A stretch of DNA of 20,212 nucleotides from DATLFA01 sp039934635 (GTDB lineage: Bacteria; Actinomycetota; Acidimicrobiia; Acidimicrobiales; WLNW01), in assembly GCA_039934635.1 (NCBI GenBank), contig JBDTLT010000086.1, positions 1-20,212 on the forward strand. Reading direction: 5' to 3'. Made by a program: the position numbers and the translations under genes. How positions within the stretch are numbered: position 1 is the first letter of the stretch; each line of letters starts with the position of its first letter. This document shows, in pieces, positions 15,181-20,212 of the stretch. The notes under the pieces are model-generated. The model made no database searches. It was not told the origin of the DNA and saw nothing but the letters and a program-made list of their open reading frames with translations.

Positions 15181-16509
15181 ATGTCAGATGCGAATTCAGA
15201 GGGCGATCCACAGCTGTTCGACAAGATCGTCAATCTCTGCAAGCGACGCGGTTTCGTGTTCCAGTCGGCCGAGATCTACGGAGGCTTTCGTTCGACCTAC
15301 GACTACGGGCCTCTCGGTTCGCTGATGCTGCGCAATGTCAAGGACACGTGGTGGCGGTCGATGGTGCAGATGCGCGTCGACGTCGTCGGCCTCGACGCGT
15401 CGATTCTCTCGCCCCCCGCAGTGTGGGAGGCGTCGGGTCACCTCAAGAACTTCAGCGATCCGCTCGTCGACTGCAAGAAATGCGGGGCGCGCCACCGGCA
15501 AGATCAACTCGAAGATCTCTCGGTGTGCCCGACGTGTGGCACCAAGGACAGCTTCACCGATGCGCGCCAGTTCAACCTGATGTTCAAGACGCACGCCGGG
15601 CCGGTGGTCGAGTCGGCGGCCGAGGTCTACCTTCGCCCCGAGACCGCACAGGGCATGTTCATCAACTTCGCCAATGTGCTCAACACGTCGCGCAAGAAGC
15701 CGCCCTTCGGCATCGCGCAGGTGGGCAAGTCGTTCCGCAACGAGATCACGCCGGGCAACTTCGTGTTTCGTACGCGTGAATTCGAACAGATGGAACTCGA
15801 GTTCTTCGTGCCCCCCGATCAATCGCAGCAATGGTATGAGTACTGGTGCGCCGAGCGGCTGCAGTGGTACACGTCGCTCGGCATCCCAGAGAGCAAGTTG
15901 CGGTTGCGGGCGCACGACGCGGACGAGTTGTCGCACTATTCGTCGGGCACGAGCGACGTCGAGTTCTTGTTTCCGTGGGGATGGGGCGAGCTCGAGGGCA
16001 TCGCCAATCGCGGCGACTACGACCTCACTCAGCACGCGACGCATTCGGGTGCCGAGCTCACGTACTTCGACCAAGAGTCCAACACGCGCTACGTGCCGCA
16101 CGTGATCGAGCCGGCCGCCGGGGCGACGCGCACGATGATGGCGTTCCTGCTGGCGGCCTACGACGAAGAAGAGGTGCGCGGCGAAAAGCGCACGGTGCTG
16201 CGGCTGCACTGGCGCATCGCACCGTTCAAGATCGCGGTGCTGCCGCTGTCCAAGAACGACCGCCTCACGCCCACCGCTCGCGAGGTGCTCAGCATCGTGC
16301 AGCCGCAGTGGATGTGCGACTACGACGAGACCCAGGCCATCGGCCGGCGCTACCGGCGCCAAGACGAGATCGGTACGCCCTACTGCATCACCGTCGACTT
16401 CGACACGCTCGAAGACCGGGCGGTGACGGTGCGCGAGCGCGACACCATGACCCAGGACCGCGTCCCGATCGAGGGCCTCACGGCGTATCTTTCCGCCAAA
16501 TTGGCCTGA
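15181..16509 (+). CDS. glyS: Glycine-tRNA ligase (single-chain, homodimeric type)
   Basis: A 442-residue class II aminoacyl-tRNA synthetase that charges tRNA-Gly. The N-terminus matches the family (RRGFVFQSAEIYGG, then YDYGPLG at 40-46). A zinc-type four-cysteine site is at Cys98, Cys101, Cys116 and Cys119 (CKKCG and CPTCG). Catalytic-core segments include LRPETAQGMF (151-160) and motif 2, FRNEITPGNFVFRTREFEQM (185-204). Motif 3 lies near GATRTMMAFLLAAY, and the C-terminal anticodon-binding domain starts near APFKIAVLPL. It is the one-subunit form and not the alpha2beta2 GlyQ/GlyS form. The ATG is 8 bases after TAGCCT, so translation is probably leaderless. dnaG begins 83 bases downstream with its own promoter-like box. 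Confidence 0.96.
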   Translation: MSDANSEGDPQLFDKIVNLCKRRGFVFQSAEIYGGFRSTYDYGPLGSLMLRNVKDTWWRSMVQMRVDVVGLDASILSPPAVWEASGHLKNFSDPLVDCKKCGARHRQDQLEDLSVCPTCGTKDSFTDARQFNLMFKTHAGPVVESAAEVYLRPETAQGMFINFANVLNTSRKKPPFGIAQVGKSFRNEITPGNFVFRTREFEQMELEFFVPPDQSQQWYEYWCAERLQWYTSLGIPESKLRLRAHDADELSHYSSGTSDVEFLFPWGWGELEGIANRGDYDLTQHATHSGAELTYFDQESNTRYVPHVIEPAAGATRTMMAFLLAAYDEEEVRGEKRTVLRLHWRIAPFKIAVLPLSKNDRLTPTAREVLSIVQPQWMCDYDETQAIGRRYRRQDEIGTPYCITVDFDTLEDRAVTVRERDTMTQDRVPIEGLTAYLSAKLA

Positions 16510-16579
16510 TCTGACCGGGCTGCCGGTGATTCGGCCAAACCTGAGAGGAACTGCCAGAACCGTTGTGGCAACCCGCTGG

Positions 16580-16585
16580 TAGCTT
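16580..16585 (+). promoter_or_regulatory. -10 box of a leaderless dnaG promoter
   Basis: TAGCTT ends 7 bases before a GTG at 16593. This geometry selects that GTG as the dnaG start over the upstream in-frame TTG at 16563, which lies before the promoter box. Confidence 0.5.
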
Positions 16586-16592
16586 CCCGCGT

Positions 16593-18377
16593 GTGGCAAT
16601 CGTCGAGGAAGACATCGAGCGGGTAAAGGCCGCCGTCAACATTGCCGACATCATCGGCCAGCACACGCAACTCAAGCGCGTGGGCACGCGCATGCAGGGG
16701 CAGTGTCCGTTCCCCTCGCACAACGACAAGTCGCCCTCGTTCTCGGTCAATGTCACCGAGGGGCTCTACTACTGTTTCGGCTGCGGCAAGCGCGGCGACG
16801 CCATCACGTTCCTGCGTGAGATGGAAGGCCTCGACTTCGAAGGGGCGGTCGAACGGCTGGCATCAAAGGCCGGCGTCACCGTTCGCTACACCAACGTTGG
16901 CGATGGCGAAGACCGCAAGCGTCGCGCTCGCCTCGTCGACGCGGTCAGTCGCGCCGTCGAGTTCTACCATCAGCGGCTGCTCACCGCCGACGACGCGGGC
17001 GAGGCGCGCAAGTACCTTCGCTCGCGCGGGCTCGCGGGCGAAGTCGTGCGCAACTATCACATCGGTTGGGCGCCCGACGCGTGGGATGCGCTCGCACGCG
17101 ATTTGAAGTTGCCCGACAAAGACTGGCGCGACAGCGGCCTCGGCTATGTCAATTCACGCGGCAGTCAAAGCGACTCGTTCCGCGCTCGCATCTTGTTCCC
17201 CATCTTCGACGAGCGCGGTGATCCCATCGGCTTCGGTGGTCGCATCCTGCCGGGGCACGAGGGTGCGAAGTACAAGAACACGAGCGACGAAGCCGTGATC
17301 TATTCGAAGTCGAGAGTGCTCTACGGACTCAATTGGTCCAAGACCGACATCGCGCATGTGGGCGAAGCAATCGTGTGCGAGGGCTATACCGATGTCATCG
17401 GCTTCGCGCTCGCCGGCATTCCCCGGGCCGTGGCGACGTGCGGTACCGCACTCACCGAAGATCACGTGCGCCTCCTGCAGCGGTTCGCCAAGCGTTTCGT
17501 GCTCGCCTTCGATGCCGACGCCGCCGGTCAGGGCGCCACCGAACGCGTCTATGAGTGGGAGGCCAAACACAACGTCGAGTTCGCGGTGGCCGACCTGCCC
17601 CCTGGCGTCGATCCGGGCGATCTCGCCCGCACCGACCCCACCCGACTCGCCGACGCGGTCAAAAATGCCATCCCACTGCTGGGCTTCCGCGTGCGGCGGG
17701 TGCTCGACGCCGGCGACACCCGCTCGCCCGAAGGGCGGGCCCGTACCGCCGAGGCCGCACTGGCCGTCGTCGGCCAGCATCCGAGCGATCTCGTGCGGGA
17801 CCAGTACCTCATGCAGATCGCCGGAGCGTGTCGCATCGACGTCGACCAGCTACGGGCCCGCATTCGAGGCGAGATACGGGGGGTCGCGGTCAAGGTCGCG
17901 TCGTCGGAGGTCGATGTTCCCGGCACCGCAACCGTAGAGGACGTGGCATTGACGCTGTTGATCCATCGACACGACGAGATCGCGGCGCGGCTGGCCCGCG
18001 TGCTGTTCGCGTCGTCGTCACGGCGGGCCGCTTATGACGTTCTCTCCGAGCACAAGACGCTGCACGAGGCGGTGGCAGCGGCCGACGAGTCGGTCGCTAC
18101 GCTTTTGCATCGACTCGCTGTCGAAGAGCCCATCGACGACGTCAACCAGGTTGTCGCCGACCTCGCGCGATATGCAGCGAGGCGTGAATTGAAGCAATTA
18201 CAAGCGCTGGCCCGGCAGACCCAAACGATCAACGAGATGGCTCAATATTCGCCGGTGATCGACTGGCTGAAACACCAGGTCGAAGAGCTCGACACGATAA
18301 CGACCAGAGACCACGCCACAGACCAGTTGCTAGTGTGGCTGTCTCAGCACGCAGAGGAGATTTGGGATGGGGGGTGA
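16593..18377 (+). CDS. dnaG: DNA primase DnaG
   Basis: A 594-residue primase that lays RNA primers at the replication fork. The CHC2 zinc domain uses Cys38, His43, Cys61 and Cys64 (CPFPSH and YYCFGCG). The catalytic TOPRIM domain has EGYTD (263-267) and FDADAAGQ (306-313). A helical C-terminal region (about 440-594) would be the DnaB-interaction domain. The GTG start at 16593 begins directly at the conserved VAIVEEDIERVKAAVNIADI and is preceded by a TANNNT box at 7 bases; the frame is open further upstream only to a TTG at 16563. The last 11 bases overlap the start of rpoD. dnaG-rpoD adjacency recalls the macromolecular synthesis operon, here without rpsU. Confidence 0.97.
   Translation: MAIVEEDIERVKAAVNIADIIGQHTQLKRVGTRMQGQCPFPSHNDKSPSFSVNVTEGLYYCFGCGKRGDAITFLREMEGLDFEGAVERLASKAGVTVRYTNVGDGEDRKRRARLVDAVSRAVEFYHQRLLTADDAGEARKYLRSRGLAGEVVRNYHIGWAPDAWDALARDLKLPDKDWRDSGLGYVNSRGSQSDSFRARILFPIFDERGDPIGFGGRILPGHEGAKYKNTSDEAVIYSKSRVLYGLNWSKTDIAHVGEAIVCEGYTDVIGFALAGIPRAVATCGTALTEDHVRLLQRFAKRFVLAFDADAAGQGATERVYEWEAKHNVEFAVADLPPGVDPGDLARTDPTRLADAVKNAIPLLGFRVRRVLDAGDTRSPEGRARTAEAALAVVGQHPSDLVRDQYLMQIAGACRIDVDQLRARIRGEIRGVAVKVASSEVDVPGTATVEDVALTLLIHRHDEIAARLARVLFASSSRRAAYDVLSEHKTLHEAVAAADESVATLLHRLAVEEPIDDVNQVVADLARYAARRELKQLQALARQTQTINEMAQYSPVIDWLKHQVEELDTITTRDHATDQLLVWLSQHAEEIWDGG
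18331..18336 (+). promoter_or_regulatory. Possible internal -10 box for rpoD
   Basis: TAGTGT fits TANNNT and lies 30 bases before the rpoD ATG, inside the dnaG coding end. It would give a leader of about 23 bases that includes the Shine-Dalgarno sequence. The call is weak because it sits in coding sequence and lacks a clear -35. Confidence 0.3.
18353..18360 (+). promoter_or_regulatory. Shine-Dalgarno sequence of rpoD
   Basis: AGAGGAGA lies 6 bases before the ATG at 18367. It is the clearest ribosome binding site in the window and fixes the rpoD start inside the end of dnaG. Confidence 0.75.
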
Positions 18378-19647
18378 CCCGCAGGTCGTAGTTGCAGCTG
18401 CCGAAATCGGCGACGCGGGCACCACTGCTGTCGCGCTCGCAGTGCTTCCCGCTGAGCTGCACCAACTGGTCGAACTCAACCGCGAAACGGGCGTTGTCAC
18501 CCTCCACGAAGTGATGGAGGTCATCAAAGACGTCGACCCCACCGCCGAGGTCATCACGGCCGTCCGTGAAACCATCGAGCGCAACGGCGTTCGCCTCGAC
18601 GAGCAACTCGACGCGGCGCTCGAACCCGCGGCGCATGCCGCGCCGACTCGCACCCCGCCCGCCAAACGCCGTCCGGCGCGAATGTCAGAAGACGATGAGG
18701 GCGGCGGTGACGGCTCGGGCCCGTCGACCGACGGCGTCCGCATGTACCTCAAAGAAATTGGGCGGGTGGCGCTGCTCACCGGCGACCAAGAGGTCTCGCT
18801 CGCTCGACGAATCGAGGCCGGGCTGGCCGCAACCGCTCAAGTCGCCGCGCACACCTCCGGCGAGAGCGTGCTCGATCCGGTCGAACTGGCGCGGCTCAAC
18901 CGCCTCTGCCGCGATGGCGATCTCGCTCGGGCACAGCTGACGCAGGCCAACCTGCGGCTCGTAGTGTCGATCGCCAAGCGCTACGCCGGCCGCGGCATGC
19001 AGATCCTCGATCTCATCCAAGAAGGCAATCTCGGCCTGATGCGGGCGGTCGAAAAATTCGATCACTCCAAAGGCTTCAAGTTCTCCACGTACGCGACATG
19101 GTGGATCCGCCAAGCGATCACGCGTGCCATTGCCGACCAAGCGCGCACGATTCGCATCCCGGTGCACATGGTCGAGTCGATCAACAAGGTCAAGCGGGTG
19201 CAGCGTCAGATGCAACAAGAGCTCGAGCGTGAGCCGACTATCGACGAGATCGCATTCCACACCGACCTCGCGCCCGATCGGGTGCGCGAGATCCTGCGCA
19301 TCGCCCAAGACCCGCTGTCGCTCGATTCGCCGGTCGGCGACGAGCAAGATTCCAACCTCGGCGACTTCATCGAGGACGAGCGCGTCGTCGCCCCGGCCGA
19401 CGTCGTGGCGCGCCACTTGCTCGGCGAGGCGGTCGGCGAGGCCCTCAACGAGCTCACCGAACGCGAGCAAGAGGTCGTCCGCATGCGCTTCGGCCTCGAC
19501 GACGGCCAGCCCCGCACCCTCGAAGAGGTGGGCCGGTTCTTCGGCGTGACCCGGGAGCGGGTGCGCCAGATCGAGTCGAAGACCCTGGCCAAGCTGCGTC
19601 ACCCGCTGCGCAGCGACAAGCTCAAGGACTATCTCAACGACGCGTAG
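18367..19647 (+). CDS. rpoD: RNA polymerase primary-type sigma-70 factor
   Basis: A 426-residue sigma factor. Residues about 28-80 resemble region 1.1 (LHQLVELNRETGVVTLHEVM). A low-complexity basic then acidic linker (about 88-118) follows. Region 1.2 starts at TDGVRMYLKEIGRVALLTGD (121-140), region 2 covers about 186-265 with NLRLVVSIAKRYAGRGMQ and the -10-binding FKFSTYATWWIRQAI (237-251). Region 3 is about 266-345, and region 4 has the HTH GRFFGVTRERVRQIESKTLA (389-408). Region 1.1 plus intact regions 1.2-4 point to the principal housekeeping sigma (RpoD/HrdB/SigA class), though a group 2 paralogue cannot be excluded. The start is fixed by a good Shine-Dalgarno. It overlaps dnaG by 11 bases. 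Confidence 0.94.
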   Translation: MGGDPQVVVAAAEIGDAGTTAVALAVLPAELHQLVELNRETGVVTLHEVMEVIKDVDPTAEVITAVRETIERNGVRLDEQLDAALEPAAHAAPTRTPPAKRRPARMSEDDEGGGDGSGPSTDGVRMYLKEIGRVALLTGDQEVSLARRIEAGLAATAQVAAHTSGESVLDPVELARLNRLCRDGDLARAQLTQANLRLVVSIAKRYAGRGMQILDLIQEGNLGLMRAVEKFDHSKGFKFSTYATWWIRQAITRAIADQARTIRIPVHMVESINKVKRVQRQMQQELEREPTIDEIAFHTDLAPDRVREILRIAQDPLSLDSPVGDEQDSNLGDFIEDERVVAPADVVARHLLGEAVGEALNELTEREQEVVRMRFGLDDGQPRTLEEVGRFFGVTRERVRQIESKTLAKLRHPLRSDKLKDYLNDA

Positions 19648-19705
19648 CGCGGCGCAGATGCTCGAAACGGGCCGATTCCCGGCAGGGGACCCCTCCCACC
19701 GCTGC

Positions 19706-19711
19706 TATCCT
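19706..19711 (+). promoter_or_regulatory. -10 box of the tRNA promoter
   Basis: TATCCT lies 13 bases before the mature tRNA-Asn 5' end, giving a transcription start about 6-7 bases ahead of it. The -35 is not obvious. Nothing else is seen in the rpoD-tRNA gap (19648-19724) beyond short, weak inverted repeats. Confidence 0.4.
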
Positions 19712-19724
19712 GCCCCGGTTCCCT

Positions 19725-19800
19725 TCCGGGGTAGCTCAACCGGCAGAGCAGCGGACTGTTAATCCGTTGGTTGAGAGTTCGAGTCTCTCCCCCGGAGCCA
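19725..19800 (+). tRNA. tRNA-Asn (anticodon GTT)
   Basis: The cloverleaf is complete: acceptor TCCGGGG pairs fully with CCCCGGA, D stem GCTC/GAGC, anticodon stem GCGGA/TCCGT with loop CTGTTAA, and T stem GAGAG/CTCTC with loop TTCGAGT. The anticodon GTT is at 19758-19760, and CCA is encoded at 19798-19800. Confidence 0.97.
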
Positions 19801-19833
19801 CCGGTCGTGACGTTTTGTCCACGCGGCCGGCAC

Positions 19834-19909
19834 GGGCCCGTAGCTCAGCGGTCAGAGCAGGCGACTCATAATCGCTCGGTCGTGGGTTCGACCCCCACCG
19901 GGCCCACCA
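19834..19909 (+). tRNA. tRNA with CAT anticodon, probably tRNA-Ile2 (lysidine type)
   Basis: Acceptor GGGCCCG pairs with CGGGCCC, D stem GCTC/GAGC, anticodon stem GGCGA/TCGCT with loop CTCATAA, T stem GTGGG/CCCAC and encoded CCA. The anticodon CAT is at 19867-19869. The 8-base D-loop and the anticodon arm GGCGACTCATAATCGCT match the classical E. coli tRNA-Ile2 arm as I recall it, and differ from elongator tRNA-Met. If so, TilS would convert C34 to lysidine so that it reads AUA. Elongator Met remains the alternative. Its 3' end appears to be an integration site. Confidence 0.9.
19880..19909 (+). other. Probable attachment site (tRNA 3' end)
   Basis: The T-arm and 3' acceptor half of the tRNA lie 188 bases from the end of a tyrosine recombinase gene, with iterated short repeats between. 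This is the usual layout where an element has recombined into a tRNA 3' end. The exact core cannot be set because the far end of the element is outside the window. Confidence 0.4.
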
Positions 19910-19957
19910 CTCTGACCTGCTGATATGTGCCGCTAATCGAACATCAGATCGTGCCCC

Positions 19958-19985
19958 GGTCACAAAATGGTCACCAAATGGTCAC
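19958..19985 (+). repeat. Three GGTCAC repeats at 11-bp spacing
   Basis: GGTCAC starts at 19958, 19969 and 19980. The first two full 11-mers are GGTCACAAAAT and GGTCACCAAAT; the third continues as GGTCACGAACG. Spacing near one helical turn between a recombination site and its integrase suggests integrase-arm or Xis-type binding sites (inference). Confidence 0.55.
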
Positions 19986-20001
19986 GAACGGATCGCGTTC
20001 G
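19985..20001. other. Short perfect hairpin next to the GGTCAC repeats
   Basis: CGAACG (19985-19990) and CGTTCG (19996-20001) form a 6-bp stem with loop GATCG. There is no T-run, so it is not a clear terminator; it may be part of the attachment region. A second possible hairpin, CGAAA/TTTCG at 20043-20060, contains a T-run on the plus strand and could weakly end tRNA transcription. Confidence 0.3.
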
Positions 20002-20096
20002 CGCGCAAAACCGCTGCAAATCGGGCCACGTTGCAGTCGCTCCGAAAGGGCCGTTTTTCGCGTGACTCGACGGTCCCTCGCGGGAGGCAGACCCGT

Positions 20097-20212
20097 TCAG
20101 TTGCCGTCGATGAGCGCCGCTGCCGCGATCGCCGCGTCGCGCTGTTGGCCCGGCATCACGTGCGCGTAGGTGTCGAGGGTAAAGGCGACAGATGCATGGC
20201 CCAGTCGTTCTG
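20097..20212 (-). CDS. Tyrosine recombinase/integrase, C-terminal end (partial)
   Basis: Only the last 38 codons plus a stop (20097-20099) are in the window; the gene runs off the right edge. The minus-strand translation begins ERLGHASVAFTLDTYAHVMP, then GQQRDAAIAAAALIDGN. This holds the LGHAS box of the tyrosine recombinase family and the catalytic tyrosine in DTYAHV. The upstream catalytic arginines cannot be seen. Such C-termini belong to integrases of phages, integrative conjugative elements and genomic islands. Position directly behind a tRNA 3' end makes it very likely the integrase of an element integrated there, with its body to the right. Whether the element is intact is not visible. 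Confidence 0.88.
   Translation of the reverse strand, partial: ERLGHASVAFTLDTYAHVMPGQQRDAAIAAAALIDGN

Noticed and set aside
16563..16592. TTG start of dnaG ten codons upstream
   Set aside because: A TANNNT box at 16580-16585 sits downstream of it, and the family N-terminus begins at the GTG at 16593.
15196..16599. A 467-codon open frame on the minus strand opposite glyS
   Set aside because: It is antisense to an intact glycyl-tRNA synthetase. Its Arg/Val/Glu/Leu-rich composition mirrors the sense strand codons.
19684..19694. AGGGG-A-CCCCT palindrome after rpoD as a terminator
   Set aside because: The arms are separated by one base and cannot form a loop without losing pairs, and no T-run follows.
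1..20212. CRISPR arrays, insertion sequences, or a toxin-antitoxin or defence cassette
   Set aside because: I saw no spaced repeat array, no transposase or terminal inverted repeats, and no such genes. The only mobile-element signal is the integrase end at the right edge.

Overview
The window is GC-rich bacterial chromosome, most likely from a high-GC actinobacterium (Actinomycetota). Acidimicrobiia-like is my best guess, but it is an inference from gene content and promoter style, not from a database match. It is densely coding: neighbouring genes commonly overlap by 4 bases (ATGA/GTGA), and no stretch over 300 bases lacks a gene.

Left block (1-4875, minus strand): a Tad/Flp type IVb pilus operon in the order cpaB/rcpC-like, tadZ/cpaE-like, tadA/cpaF ATPase, tadB-like and tadC-like. 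The last gene is cut by the left edge. All four junctions are ATGA overlaps. The intergenic region 4876-5030 is AT-richer and carries three copies of a TCTTAGG heptamer. It leads rightward to a small excisionase-type HTH protein gene (5031-5273).

Central block (5310-13051): an unrecognised 209-residue protein with two Sm-like beta-rich halves is divergent from a tightly coupled plus-strand set, phoH, ybeY, corC-like and era (RNA/ribosome maturation and a CNNM/CBS membrane protein). A minus-strand dinG-like Fe-S helicase converges on era with one base between stop codons. uppS and recO follow on the plus strand.

Right block (13088-19647): two tandem minus-strand RDD membrane proteins, apparently paralogues, end in the same 33-residue aromatic tail built on a 10-residue period. 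Divergent from them are glyS, dnaG and rpoD; dnaG and rpoD overlap by 11 bases. Two tRNA genes follow, tRNA-Asn(GTT) and a CAT-anticodon tRNA that looks like lysidine-type tRNA-Ile2.

Right edge (19910-20212): immediately behind the tRNA-Ile2 3' end are three 11-bp-spaced GGTCAC repeats, a short hairpin and the C-terminus of a minus-strand tyrosine recombinase. This looks like the boundary of an element integrated at the tRNA gene. Its cargo would lie to the right, outside the window.

A theme across the window is leaderless expression: five genes have a TAGCNT/TAGGCT box (TANNNT type) ending 7-8 bases before the start codon, with no Shine-Dalgarno sequence. rpoD instead has a clear Shine-Dalgarno.
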